From: CAYTGM01 sp964437365
GTDB lineage: Bacteria > Sumerlaeota > Sumerlaeia > SLMS01
Length of the DNA stretch: 64,000 bases
Reading direction: 5' to 3'
Assembly: GCA_964437365.1 (NCBI GenBank)
Contig: CAYTGM010000009.1
Location: 149,513-213,512, forward strand
Under the pieces are notes generated by a model that saw nothing but the letters and a program-made list of their open reading frames with translations, was not told the DNA's origin and ran no database searches. Positions 8,304 to 16,965 of this stretch are shown here, piece after piece (within the stretch, counting starts at the first letter, position 1; every line of letters begins with the position of its first letter). The position numbers and the translations under genes were made by a program.

Positions 8304-10244
8304 ATGGCCGACACCGCACCCGTTATTTCATTACACAACATCGAGAAAGCTTACCTGGAACGCCCGATTCTGGAAGGCGTCTCCTTTACTGTGCACGAGG
8401 GGGAGTGTGTTGCGCTCCTGGGAGCGAACGGAGCCGGGAAATCGACGCTTATGGGAATCATCTCGGGAAAGACGAATCCTGATTCTGGCGAGGTCCGGAT
8501 GCGTCGCGACCTAACCGTAGCCTATCTTGATCAGGGCGGAAGTCTTCGAGATGAAGATACGGTCATGCAAGGTGTCGAGAGTGCCTTCGCCCATATTCGT
8601 GAGCTTGAGAGCGAGCTCGATTCTATACACACTCAGCTTGAAAGCACTAAAGACAGTAAGAACCTTGAGAATCTTCTTCATCGACAGGCAACACTTCAGG
8701 AAGCACTCGAACGTGCCGACTATCACAAGATTGAAGCACTCAAAGAGGAAGCCATGCGCGAACTCGGGCTTCCACCTTCCGACCGCATCATCGGTGAACT
8801 ATCCGGTGGCGAGCGTCGGCGTGTTGCACTCTGTAAGACGCTTCTGGAAAGTGCAGACCTTCTCCTTCTAGACGAGCCCACCAACCACCTGGATGCAGAG
8901 ACGCTGGACTGGCTTGAGGACTTCTTAAACAACTTCAAGGGGACTGTCATTCTGATTACACACGACCGTTACTTTCTTGATAATGTTGCTACAAAGATGA
9001 TCGAAGTCGCTCGCGGTGAAGCTAATGTCTATGCGGGAAATTACTCCGATTACATGCTCGCCAAACAGGAGGAAGAAGACCGCGCTCAACGAGCGGAGGC
9101 AACACGACAAAACCTTCTAAAGCGCGAGCTGGAATGGCTGAGGCGTCAGCCAAAAGCGAGAACAACAAAATCCAAGTCGCGTATAGACAGAGCTCACGAC
9201 CTGATGAACAGCAAGCCTCTCGCTCCCGACGGAAATGTTCAGATGCTGATTCCTACAGGACCACGACTGGGCAAGACCCTCATCGAAGCTGAGGATATTA
9301 ACTATACGATTCAGGGTCGGACACTGATTAAAGACTTCAATTTCAAGCTTGGCAAGGGCGAACGAATCGGTGTGGTTGGCAGAAACGGACTGGGAAAAAC
9401 AACGCTACTGAAGATTCTGATGAAACAGCTCGAGCCGGAATCCGGAACCGTTCATCATGGCACAACGGTGAAGCTTGTCTATGCAGATCAAAATCGTATG
9501 AACCTGGACCTTGAAAAAACCGTCCTGGAGGAAGTTTCAGGGGATCTCGAATACGTTCAGATTGGCGATCAGCGTATTGGGTTTCGTTCCTGGTTGAATC
9601 GATTTCTTTTCGATGACAATACAGCCGCCATGCCTGTAAAACTGTTGAGTGGAGGTGAAAAGAATCGTGTCCAGATGGCCAAGATGATTCGCGAAGGGGG
9701 AAATGTTGTTGTATTGGACGAACCAACGAACGACCTCGATTTACCGACTCTTCGTATTCTTGAGGAAGCTCTCGCAAACTTTGATGGCTCAGCCTTTATC
9801 GTTTCCCACGACAGGTACTTTCTGAACAGAGTCGCCAACCGTATAATCTCATTCCGCGGAGATGGTCATATAGACACCATTGAAGGCAATTACGACCACT
9901 TCAGAATCTTTAAGGAAAAACTTCAAGAGAGAGAGGATGCTGATAAGTCTGGCGAAAATGAGAAGGCCCAAAACTTTCAACCTCTTGTCCCAACCCCTAA
10001 GCCTAAAAGCAAACCGAAGAAACTGAGCTATAACGAGCAACGGGAGTTTGATTCCCTGGAAGAAAAGATCATGGAAGCCGAGGCGCGTGTCGAAGAACTT
10101 GAGTCTGTGACCAACGACCCTTCTACTTTTACCGAGACAAGCCATGATGAAGTTCAGAAAATCCTCGGAGACCTTCAGGCAGCAAAGGATGAAGTTGAAC
10201 GTCTGTACGCCCGGTGGGCAGAATTAAGCGAACGTGCCTCATGA
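8304..10244 (+). CDS. uup: Uup-type ABC-F ATPase
   Basis: 646 aa from the ATG at 8304 (a TTG two codons earlier is possible). Two ABC domains on one chain and no membrane segment. First Walker A GANGAGKST, signature LSGGERRRVAL, Walker B LLLLDEPTNHLD; second Walker A GRNGLGKTT, signature LSGGEKNRVQM, Walker B VVLDEPTNDLD. The EPTNDLD form in domain 2 and a Lys-rich linker followed by a C-terminal coiled coil (about 560-645) are typical of Uup. Uup proteins are cytosolic ATPases linked to DNA structure, transposon excision and ribosome function. A plain ABC-F translation factor is the alternative. The stop overlaps the next start as ATGA. Confidence 0.92.
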   Translation: MADTAPVISLHNIEKAYLERPILEGVSFTVHEGECVALLGANGAGKSTLMGIISGKTNPDSGEVRMRRDLTVAYLDQGGSLRDEDTVMQGVESAFAHIRELESELDSIHTQLESTKDSKNLENLLHRQATLQEALERADYHKIEALKEEAMRELGLPPSDRIIGELSGGERRRVALCKTLLESADLLLLDEPTNHLDAETLDWLEDFLNNFKGTVILITHDRYFLDNVATKMIEVARGEANVYAGNYSDYMLAKQEEEDRAQRAEATRQNLLKRELEWLRRQPKARTTKSKSRIDRAHDLMNSKPLAPDGNVQMLIPTGPRLGKTLIEAEDINYTIQGRTLIKDFNFKLGKGERIGVVGRNGLGKTTLLKILMKQLEPESGTVHHGTTVKLVYADQNRMNLDLEKTVLEEVSGDLEYVQIGDQRIGFRSWLNRFLFDDNTAAMPVKLLSGGEKNRVQMAKMIREGGNVVVLDEPTNDLDLPTLRILEEALANFDGSAFIVSHDRYFLNRVANRIISFRGDGHIDTIEGNYDHFRIFKEKLQEREDADKSGENEKAQNFQPLVPTPKPKSKPKKLSYNEQREFDSLEEKIMEAEARVEELESVTNDPSTFTETSHDEVQKILGDLQAAKDEVERLYARWAELSERAS

Positions 10245-10954
10245 ATCCCTTCGATGATCCTGAAGATCCAGCGTACCGACCTCCACTTGATCCATCACTT
10301 CCTTTTCCCCCTCAAGGCAAGGTTGATCACCCCAACCTGAAAGAGCTCCTCTATACAAACCTGAATCATGATCAAACAGTGCTCGATGTTGGCTGTGGTC
10401 CCGGCCCCTTTGAATATAAAAGGTACGAACCAAAGTTTCTCGCCTATGACATGTTCGAGCCTGAATCAGAAGAGGGTTTGAAGAAGGGGTTGGACGAATT
10501 CCGGCTCGGCAAATTAGAATCTTTTCCTATCGAGGATGGCAGCTGCGACGCAGTTGTGATGGGTTTCATTCTCGAGCATGTGGAAGACCCTCTTTCCTTC
10601 CTGAAGGAAGCAGAACGCGTCCTCGTCCCCGGTGGGTGGTGTTATGTGTCTATACCCAATTATCGTTCCTTTGAAGACCGACTCTTCAGGCTCGCCACCA
10701 CCATTGCAGGAAGCAAAAGGGGGCCTCACATTCAGAAATTCACGAAAGAGAACTTCAAAAGACTCGTTCATCAGAATACCGGCCTTCGATTGAGAGCTTA
10801 TCACATCCTTCCCGGCTCCTTCATGTGGATGATGCATCCGAAGATGAGACCCTTCAGAAAACCTCTCCTCAGGTTCCTCTCTATTCTCGGAATGCTTGGA
10901 GTCGAATTGAGAAGAGAAGCCAACTACCAGTTTCTTTTGTATAAGAAGTCCTAA
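10241..10954 (+). CDS. class I SAM-dependent methyltransferase
   Basis: 237 aa from the ATG at 10241, which overlaps the uup stop by 4 bp. SAM-binding motif I is VLDVGCGPG near residue 47; acidic post-I region LAYDMFEPE; motif IV-like AVVMGFILEHVEDP; and RVLVPGGWCYVSIPN. This is the Methyltransf_11 pattern of small-molecule, lipid or sugar methyltransferases. The C-terminal part is basic with a hydrophobic patch (LLRFLSILGMLGV) that may touch the membrane. Substrate unknown. Its end overlaps the stop of the convergent PIMT gene. Confidence 0.85.
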   Translation: MNPFDDPEDPAYRPPLDPSLPFPPQGKVDHPNLKELLYTNLNHDQTVLDVGCGPGPFEYKRYEPKFLAYDMFEPESEEGLKKGLDEFRLGKLESFPIEDGSCDAVVMGFILEHVEDPLSFLKEAERVLVPGGWCYVSIPNYRSFEDRLFRLATTIAGSKRGPHIQKFTKENFKRLVHQNTGLRLRAYHILPGSFMWMMHPKMRPFRKPLLRFLSILGMLGVELRREANYQFLLYKKS

Positions 10955-11748
10955 CGTACTTTACGGGTCAGCGGGACGAAGCGAACATCCAGAATATCAA
11001 ATTCCTCAAGCTTTCCCTCCTTATCCTTCTTCACAAGCTTGAGCTGCTGCGTTTCGCGGATATTGCCTACAGGGATGATGAGTCGACCACCGGGTGCCAG
11101 CTGTTCGAGCAAAGGTTCCGGTATTTTTTCCGGAGCTGCCGTGACGATAATTGCGTCATAGGGAGCCTTCTTCGAATAGCCCTGGTAGCCGTCTCCCCAA
11201 AGAACAGTGACGTTGCTGTATCCTTCAGCAGCCAGAACCTCGGATGCGGCCCTCGCCAGAGACTCGATGATTTCGATGGAGACAACTTCCTTGCAAAGCT
11301 CTGCGAGGACAGCTGCCTGGTAACCCGACCCAGTTCCAACCTCAAGAACGCGGTCGTCCTTTGAAAGCTTCAGCTGTTCTGTCATACAGGCGACGATATA
11401 GGGCTGAGAGATTGTCTGATCGCTCCCAATAGGGAGCGGCCGATCTTGATAAGCCGAGTCGGCTAGTTTTTCTGGAACGTAGAGGTGCCTGGGTACTTTA
11501 CGCATCACGGCCAGGACTTCGGGGTCTTTGATACCTCTTGCGATCAGCTGTTCATCTACCATTTGCCTGCGCTCTTTTCCAAACAGGGGTCTTTCGGGAC
11601 TCTGAATCGATGCCGTCGTCTTTCTATCAGCTGAATAGACGACAACTGGTTGATCGGCGATTCCAGGACCAAACAGGGAGAAATGGACGGCTGCAGCGAG
11701 AACCATGAGGAACGAAAATCGTTGAAGGGGTCTGAACTTATGGATCAT
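10951..11748 (-). CDS. pcm: exported protein-L-isoaspartate O-methyltransferase
   Basis: 265 aa from the ATG at 11748. Family marks: RQMVDEQLIARGI, VMRKVPRHLYVP, DRPLPIGSDQTISQPYIVA, SAM motif LEVGTGSGYQAAVLAEL, and the end motif RFVPLT. PIMT methylates isoaspartyl residues in aged proteins so that they can revert. The residues before the catalytic domain form a signal peptide (basic MIHKFRPLQR, then hydrophobic FSFLMVLAAAVHFSLFG, then a polar linker). The enzyme is therefore predicted to act in the periplasm. The frame stays open upstream to 12006, but that extension is low-quality sequence and the 11748 ATG has AAGG about 8 nt upstream. Confidence 0.9.
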   Translation of the reverse strand: MIHKFRPLQRFSFLMVLAAAVHFSLFGPGIADQPVVVYSADRKTTASIQSPERPLFGKERRQMVDEQLIARGIKDPEVLAVMRKVPRHLYVPEKLADSAYQDRPLPIGSDQTISQPYIVACMTEQLKLSKDDRVLEVGTGSGYQAAVLAELCKEVVSIEIIESLARAASEVLAAEGYSNVTVLWGDGYQGYSKKAPYDAIIVTAAPEKIPEPLLEQLAPGGRLIIPVGNIRETQQLKLVKKDKEGKLEEFDILDVRFVPLTRKVR

Positions 11749-12057
11749 CAGTGGCCTTGGCAGCAGATAGTCACTCGAATTTTCCTTAGCATGATTCCGT
11801 CGAATTTGTAAAGAGTGGATGGGACGAAATGGGAAATAAGAGTGATATTCAACGATCTGAGTCAATAAAGTGAAAAAAGAGCGCAAGTACGTTAAAAAAT
11901 TCTTGATGTTGTTTTTCATGCTCACGTAATCCCTTTTCAAAGACTCACGTGTCCCGGTTTTGAAAGCTGCCGTTCCAACGATCATTTCCGGACAGGAATT
12001 TGTCATTAAGACTTCGGTCTATACAGTTTGTCCCAACTTTCAGGAGGTTCTCCACTG
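11749..12057. promoter_or_regulatory. divergent promoter region between pcm and the first Pal-like gene
   Basis: About 310 bp without a credible gene. On the plus strand a -10-like TATACA (12020-12025) lies 33 nt before the Pal-like start, with TTGTCA at 12000-12005. The 14-nt spacing is shorter than ideal, so this is only a candidate promoter. The AGGAGG ribosome-binding site of the Pal-like gene is at about 12042-12047. No clear promoter is seen for pcm. Confidence 0.35.
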
Positions 12058-12750
12058 ATGCTCTCGCGCTTTGTCTCGTTACTGCTCATCCTGACGCTCC
12101 CCGCGCTCAGCCTTACCACAACCGGTTGTATGAAGAAAAAACCCAAAGTTCAAACCCGCGTTTCTCGCCCACTAACTGCTGACGCTTCAGGAATCCCAAG
12201 CGGCGTTGCCCCCGGTGACTTTTCCCTCGATGGATCTGCTCCCGGTGTGAACGGATTCGATGATCCCAACAGCATGGCTTTTGGGGAAGATGGTGCCTTT
12301 GGCGCTGAAAACGGTACCTTCGACGAAACAGGATCTCTGGAAAACACAGCCAGCCTGGATGGTGTTGAAGAAGGCGCCTTCGTTTCTGAGCTTGAAATGA
12401 TTCACTTCGAGTTCGACAGTGATACGATCTCCTCTGACTGGGCTGCGATCCTTGATGGCCATATCAGCTGGCTTGCATCAAATCCATCGATCATGGTTCA
12501 GATTGAAGGCCACTGCGATGATCGCGGAACCGAAGAATACAACACCTCACTTGGTCAGCGTCGTGCCGACGCCGTAAGAACTTACATGGCCGAGCGTGGG
12601 ATCGATGCGAATCGCCTTTCAACGATCAGTTACGGCGAAATGCGCCCTATGAGCTTTGATCAATCAGAAGAAGCGCACGCCCTTAACCGTCGTGCCATGT
12701 TCCTGGTTTACGAAGTTGATAACTCACTGGCAGCTGCCGACAGCTTCTAA
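12058..12750 (+). CDS. OmpA/Pal-family peptidoglycan-associated lipoprotein
   Basis: 230 aa from the ATG at 12058, preceded by AGGAGG. Lipoprotein signal peptide with the cleavage Cys in SLTTTGC, then a Lys-rich start (MKKKPK). An acidic, Gly/Ser-rich linker of about 85 residues follows, then an OmpA-C domain: IHFEFDSD, QIEGHCDDRGTEEYN, LGQRRADAVRTYM, RLSTISYGE and an N-R-R near the end. The Asp and Arg that hold diaminopimelate in this fold appear to be present. Expected role: outer-membrane anchoring to peptidoglycan. The next gene is a paralogue. No tolQRAB or ybgF is next to it, unlike classical pal loci. Confidence 0.92.
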   Translation: MLSRFVSLLLILTLPALSLTTTGCMKKKPKVQTRVSRPLTADASGIPSGVAPGDFSLDGSAPGVNGFDDPNSMAFGEDGAFGAENGTFDETGSLENTASLDGVEEGAFVSELEMIHFEFDSDTISSDWAAILDGHISWLASNPSIMVQIEGHCDDRGTEEYNTSLGQRRADAVRTYMAERGIDANRLSTISYGEMRPMSFDQSEEAHALNRRAMFLVYEVDNSLAAADSF

Positions 12751-12781
12751 ACCCTTTCCCAGAGCCTCACGAAAGGTCTCC

Positions 12782-13396
12782 ATGGTTATCACTATGAACA
12801 CTTTGAGTCGAATTCTCAGCGTCGTCCTTGTGGGGGCGACGCTTTCTTTAAGCGTTGGCTGCATGAAGGCAAAACCGAAGCCTCCCGTGGGGCAAGGTTC
12901 CTTCCCAAACGAAGTTGATGCGACCCAGTATGCCATCGATGGAAGCGATAACGTTGATGGTTCCGAATATTCAGAAGGCGCCTATACCGCAGACGAGACT
13001 GGAACCATGCCCGAGAATCTGGGCGGTGATCAGATGCCCGAAGGATCACCTGTTCCTGAACTCTCTGCCGTCTATTTTGAGTACGATCAGGACGTCCTGA
13101 CAGGGTCAGCTAAAGAAACCCTTAAGAAGAACGCTCAGTACTTAAAGTCCAATCAAAATCTGAATGTTGTTCTGCGCGGTCATACAGATGAGGATGGAAC
13201 TGAAGACTACAATTATTCGCTTGGTTCCCGACGAGCACTGGCTGCCCGTGATTTCCTCATCGCTGAAGGAATCGATCAGGCTCGTGTACATACAGTAAGT
13301 TTCGGCGAAACCCTCCCCGCACAAGAGGGTGAAGATGAGAGTACTAAATCTCGAAATCGACGCGTTGAGTTTTTTGTTTACATCCTGGAGGAGTGA
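12782..13396 (+). CDS. OmpA/Pal-family lipoprotein, tandem paralogue
   Basis: 204 aa from the ATG at 12782 with GAAAGG upstream (ATG at 12794 also possible). Lipoprotein signal ending LSLSVGC followed by MKAKPKPP, closely matching the first paralogue's MKKKPK. A shorter acidic linker follows, then an OmpA-C domain (VYFEYDQD, LRGHTDEDGTEDYN, LGSRRALAARDFL, RVHTVSFGE, KSRNRRVEFFV). It follows the first copy by 31 bp and a terminator comes after it, so the two form one transcript. The domain is closer to the classical Pal consensus (GHTDxxG..YN) than the first copy. Confidence 0.92.
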   Translation: MVITMNTLSRILSVVLVGATLSLSVGCMKAKPKPPVGQGSFPNEVDATQYAIDGSDNVDGSEYSEGAYTADETGTMPENLGGDQMPEGSPVPELSAVYFEYDQDVLTGSAKETLKKNAQYLKSNQNLNVVLRGHTDEDGTEDYNYSLGSRRALAARDFLIAEGIDQARVHTVSFGETLPAQEGEDESTKSRNRRVEFFVYILEE

Positions 13397-13443
13397 GTTT
13401 CGGTTTCTGAAGAGTTCCTGAAAACATTCCCCGCTTTGCTGAG

Positions 13444-13469
13444 TCCCGGTCCTTGTGGCCGGGATTTTT
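13444..13469 (+). terminator. intrinsic terminator after the Pal-like pair
   Basis: Stem TCCCGG (13444-13449) with CCGGGA (13459-13464), a 9-nt loop, then TTTTT. It lies about 50 bp after the stop of the second Pal-like gene. Confidence 0.8.
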
Positions 13470-13987
13470 CAATTGTGAGGTGACTTCCATCGTAAGCTTG
13501 TAAGCTCGGGTTTAGGGCAAGTCCCCCGACCGAAGCTTCCCTGGTTCCTGCTGGCTGAAGAGGCTATCTTCTTAATACGAAACCGATATTGATTCCTGCT
13601 GCTATTGCGAGCAATCAAAGGAGTCGGAGAAGTGGACCCCAAAGTGTTTCCTGAGGGCGAAGTCTCCCCGCCGTCCATGATATACCTGATGCTGACATGA
13701 CGCTGCCCCAATGATGGGATGATCGTGATCATCCCTCCATCATCCCCCCATTAACCCAGCATTGAGCCACCCCCCAACTGGGCGCGGGTTGTTGGGTGAG
13801 TCTCTCCCGGAAAATCAAATGCTGGCCTGGAGTCACTTTCAGAATTGTTTGCCACTTGCCCTTTGAGCGAGACAGGTGGATTCGGTTTCAGGTAAACCCA
13901 GTCATAGCGGTGCTATGTCGAGGCTTGCAGGCCTTCAGAGCGACGGCTGCAGCCAGCATATTATGAAGACGACTTGTGGTTTTTGCA
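13470..13987. other. structured non-coding region between convergent genes
   Basis: No gene is supported here. It holds an imperfect hairpin at 13711-13743 (GGGATGAT..ATCATCCC core), a nested pair of inverted repeats (outer CCAGCATT 13756-13763 / AATGCTGG 13818-13825, inner CCCAAC 13773-13778 / GTTGGG 13791-13796), and one copy of a dispersed intergenic repeat (13906-13964). All lie downstream of the minus-strand O-antigen-ligase-like gene and could form its 3' untranslated region. Confidence 0.4.
13906..13964. repeat. dispersed intergenic repeat, copy A
   Basis: The stretch beginning AGCGGTGCTATGTCGAGGCT matches the intergenic stretch at 53141-53199. The first 21 bases agree at 19 positions, and the remainder is weaker but alignable with a one-base gap. 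Both copies are outside genes, about 39 kb apart. No transposase or terminal repeat is seen. Confidence 0.4.
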
Positions 13988-15991
13988 CTAGTTCGAAGTG
14001 TTTTGAAGCCAACCAAGATATGCTCCCAGTTCCGGCGGTGCCGACTGAGCAATCTCAGGTCGACGCTCCAGCACTTCCTCCCAGTCGGTGCGTGCTTCTT
14101 CATAGCGCTCGAGACGCGTGAGTGCGCGTGCCCGGCGCATGTAAACTTCGATAGAGTTCAGCTTTTCAAGTACGAGGGGAGTCTGATCAACAACATCTTC
14201 AAAACGTCCGGCATTGAGCAATGCATCCTGATAGGACGACCGACAGTCTACATGATGTGGCCAGGTTTCAAGCACCCCGGAAGAACCAGCGAAGAAGTAG
14301 TTCAAGAGAATTGGACTCGCTCCCATTCTCATCTGCTGCTTGGCATCATATACAGGACGGTAGACGATGTCTGCCGCCAAAGGCCGTGACACCCGGCTGA
14401 TTCCGAAGGCCGCCACAATGGTGAATGCAAGCAGAACGAATAATCGCAGTGGCTGAGAGAACTCGAAACGTATCGAGAGCTCTGTTGGCCAGGCCATATT
14501 CTTCATACTTACCCCCAGCACCATCGGTCCGTATACACGCTCGACAGGCACATTAAGGTCCGTCGCTTCCTCTCCCCGCCCGGGCAGGATGAAGGGAAAA
14601 GAGAGTAGGAGCGCAAATATGAGAAGTGAGACCGGTAACTCGAGTGGGAAGTTCATCTGCATTTGCATGAGTTGTGCAAAGAGCATGGCTCCCCCAGTGG
14701 CGAGAAGGATGGCGTTTCCGAAAGTAACACCTCGAGAAAGCCGATCATGAATCATTTTGAATGCTGCGGCGAACAAAGCCAGTAAGAGAAGTAGCCCTCC
14801 AATACCCAACTCGGCCCAGACCTGCAGGAGATCCTGATGAGCTGCATTCGTCCACATCCCCGAATAGACAGCCAGATTTTCATTTTGAAGAAGCAATTCG
14901 CTTCTTGTTTCAGGATAGACATAGGTGAAGTTACCAGCGCCGTGACCTACCCATGGGGCAACGCGTACCATTTCGAGGGTTGTCAACCAGATGGCCAGGC
15001 GTGTGTCGAGACCTGCAACCCATCTGGGTGATGAGAAAGCTTCGCCAAAAATACCCTGACCGAACCCGCCCTCGGGAAGAGGTTGTCCCGCCTGCGCATA
15101 AGCTTGTGTTGCTCTCTGCTCCCATACCTGGCTGCCATGTGGGTTGATGGGGTGGTCAAAGACGTAGAAGAGAACAACGAAAATCCAGCCCGCCAATAGA
15201 ACCAGATAACGCCGTCTGTACTTCTTTACGTAAGACACAATACTATAATGTCGAAGAACAAATAGAAGTAAGACAGATCCGAGGATCAGCGAGAGATTGC
15301 TGTGTACAGACCAGGAAACAATCAGTGCGGCTGCGTGGAGAAGAAGGGCGAGGGTACTGATGACTATTTCTGTTTTCTTTCTGGCCAGTGTAATTCTGGC
15401 CAGCCAGAGAAAGAACCCTGCCACGAGAAAGTCTGCGAGGTGACTTGTGTTTCCAAAGAAGATCTGAGAGAGATTATCTCTCCAATCTCCGAGAACCTGT
15501 CGAATACCCGGTAGAGAAGCCGGAAAAAATGCGTACCTGAAATCACGTTGAACTGTAAAAACAGCAACTAGCAGAGTCGCATAAGAAAGTAATCTGGCAC
15601 AACGCAGCAGGAAGCCGCGGTCTCCCAGTGCCATGGATTGAAAGAAGAGAAAAATTGAGAGTACAGCTGTATAGCGTATCGATTCTTCGAAGGCGAGTCT
15701 TGGTGCTGCGGACCAGGTAATCGACAACCAGGAGAGTAAAACCAATCCAGCAAAGAGCAGATTAATGGGATAAAGAGGAAGTCTGTAGTCTCTTTCACTG
15801 AATGCTCTCACACCAATAAGGAGAAGGGAGAGGATTCCAGCAACCTGGAGAAGAACTTCCTTGGGAAGAACATAGGAATCTTTCGCCCAGGGGATAATAA
15901 AGAGCGGTAGAACCAGCAGAAGGATTGGGATGAAGAGTTGCGAAACCTTCTCGAGGGTGAGGAAGGGATTCTGGTTTGCTGCAGGTCTCAT
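13988..15991 (-). CDS. O-antigen ligase/polymerase (Wzy/WaaL)-family membrane protein with C-terminal TPR
   Basis: 667 aa. About a dozen transmembrane helices occupy residues 15-570. The large periplasmic loop has the family motifs GHGAGNFTYVYPE and a His in NAAHQDLLQVWAELG, the pattern seen in the catalytic loop of O-antigen ligases (Wzy_C, PF04932). After the last helix (about 535) the tail holds TPR-like helices (RRARALTRLERYEEARTDW). The family transfers or polymerises undecaprenyl-linked glycans in the periplasm; members with TPR tails include protein O-oligosaccharyltransferases. The start overlaps the stop of the epimerase gene by 4 bp. This is the last gene of the five-gene minus-strand cluster. 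Whether the acceptor is lipid A or protein cannot be told. Confidence 0.88.
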   Translation of the reverse strand: MRPAANQNPFLTLEKVSQLFIPILLLVLPLFIIPWAKDSYVLPKEVLLQVAGILSLLLIGVRAFSERDYRLPLYPINLLFAGLVLLSWLSITWSAAPRLAFEESIRYTAVLSIFLFFQSMALGDRGFLLRCARLLSYATLLVAVFTVQRDFRYAFFPASLPGIRQVLGDWRDNLSQIFFGNTSHLADFLVAGFFLWLARITLARKKTEIVISTLALLLHAAALIVSWSVHSNLSLILGSVLLLFVLRHYSIVSYVKKYRRRYLVLLAGWIFVVLFYVFDHPINPHGSQVWEQRATQAYAQAGQPLPEGGFGQGIFGEAFSSPRWVAGLDTRLAIWLTTLEMVRVAPWVGHGAGNFTYVYPETRSELLLQNENLAVYSGMWTNAAHQDLLQVWAELGIGGLLLLLALFAAAFKMIHDRLSRGVTFGNAILLATGGAMLFAQLMQMQMNFPLELPVSLLIFALLLSFPFILPGRGEEATDLNVPVERVYGPMVLGVSMKNMAWPTELSIRFEFSQPLRLFVLLAFTIVAAFGISRVSRPLAADIVYRPVYDAKQQMRMGASPILLNYFFAGSSGVLETWPHHVDCRSSYQDALLNAGRFEDVVDQTPLVLEKLNSIEVYMRRARALTRLERYEEARTDWEEVLERRPEIAQSAPPELGAYLGWLQNTSN

Positions 15992-16944
15992 GAGACAGAA
16001 GACGTTGAAATCTGCTTTCTAGCCTCATCCAGAATATCTTTCAGTGTATCCTGAAGCTCATACTTTGGAGCCCAGCTGAGTTTATTCTTAATGAGTGAGG
16101 GATCCCCGGTAAGTTCTCGGTGATCTTTTCTTCTCAATAGAGACTTATCCATCTCACGTCGCGCTTTCACTCCACCGATCTCGAAAAGAGTGTCCACGAT
16201 GTATTGCATCGTGACAGAAATGCCGCTGGCGACGACAAACTTATCACCATCGTGACCGTTTTCAAGGATCAACCGGTAGGCATGTACAACGTCGCGAACA
16301 TCGAGAAAATCGCGAGATGCTTCGAGGTTTCCGTGACGAAAGACCTCTTTTTTTCCCGCTTCAATTTCTGCGATCTGACGGGCAAAACTTGGACAGGCAA
16401 ATTGTGGAGACTGGCCAGGCCCGATATGATTGAAGGGGCGCACGATGAGAACTTCAGCTGAGTAACGGTTTCTGAGAACTCCAAGCATTTGCTCAGCTGA
16501 ATACTTACTGACGGCATAGGGCGTTTCCGGACAAACAGGAGTATCTTCGTTCTTCACCTGCTTTCCTGAGAAGGTGGACCCATAGACATCTGCTGAGCTG
16601 ACAAAGAGCAAACGTGCTTTTTCAGGCCCGGCTTGAGCCAGCGCAGTGTAGAGATTCACCGTACCAATGACGTTGGCTTCGAGAACTTCTCTGGGGTGAT
16701 CCCAGCTGTGCCCAATATGGCTCCATCCAGCAAGATGAATAACGGCTTCAGGTTTCTCTTTCCCAATAATCTCCTGAAGTTTCTCCAGATCTTCTAATGC
16801 CGCGGTGTGATGGGAACAAAGTGATTTTACCGCATTGTTCGCTTCTTTTCGGTCAATTGCTGAGAGGTCATGACCTGCCTCTACCAGCTCCCTGAGCAGG
16901 TGCGGTCCGACGAATCCTGATGTACCTGTCACTAATATTTTCAA
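15988..16944 (-). CDS. NAD(P)-dependent nucleotide-sugar epimerase/4-keto-reductase (extended SDR)
   Basis: 318 aa with a TTG start at 16944. Rossmann motif TGTSGFVG (residues 6-13), LAGWSHIG, SSADVYG, and the catalytic Tyr-Lys in PYAVSKYSAEQ near residue 143. Overall it best resembles GDP-6-deoxy-4-keto-mannose reductases (Rmd) and GDP-mannose 4,6-dehydratase relatives: VRPFNHIGPGQSPQFA and SRDFLDVRDVVHAYR are characteristic. Likely product: a nucleotide-activated deoxy-sugar for the surface glycan built by its neighbours. It sits 21 bp after the GT-C gene and overlaps the ligase gene. The exact substrate is inference. Confidence 0.88.
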   Translation of the reverse strand: MKILVTGTSGFVGPHLLRELVEAGHDLSAIDRKEANNAVKSLCSHHTAALEDLEKLQEIIGKEKPEAVIHLAGWSHIGHSWDHPREVLEANVIGTVNLYTALAQAGPEKARLLFVSSADVYGSTFSGKQVKNEDTPVCPETPYAVSKYSAEQMLGVLRNRYSAEVLIVRPFNHIGPGQSPQFACPSFARQIAEIEAGKKEVFRHGNLEASRDFLDVRDVVHAYRLILENGHDGDKFVVASGISVTMQYIVDTLFEIGGVKARREMDKSLLRRKDHRELTGDPSLIKNKLSWAPKYELQDTLKDILDEARKQISTSSVS

Positions 16945-16965
16945 AGCGTTTTTAAGGCCTTCTCT

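Noticed and set aside
11749..12006. In-frame N-terminal extension of the PIMT gene to 12006
   Set aside because: The extra 86 residues have no PIMT similarity. The ATG at 11748 has a ribosome-binding site and starts a clean signal peptide.
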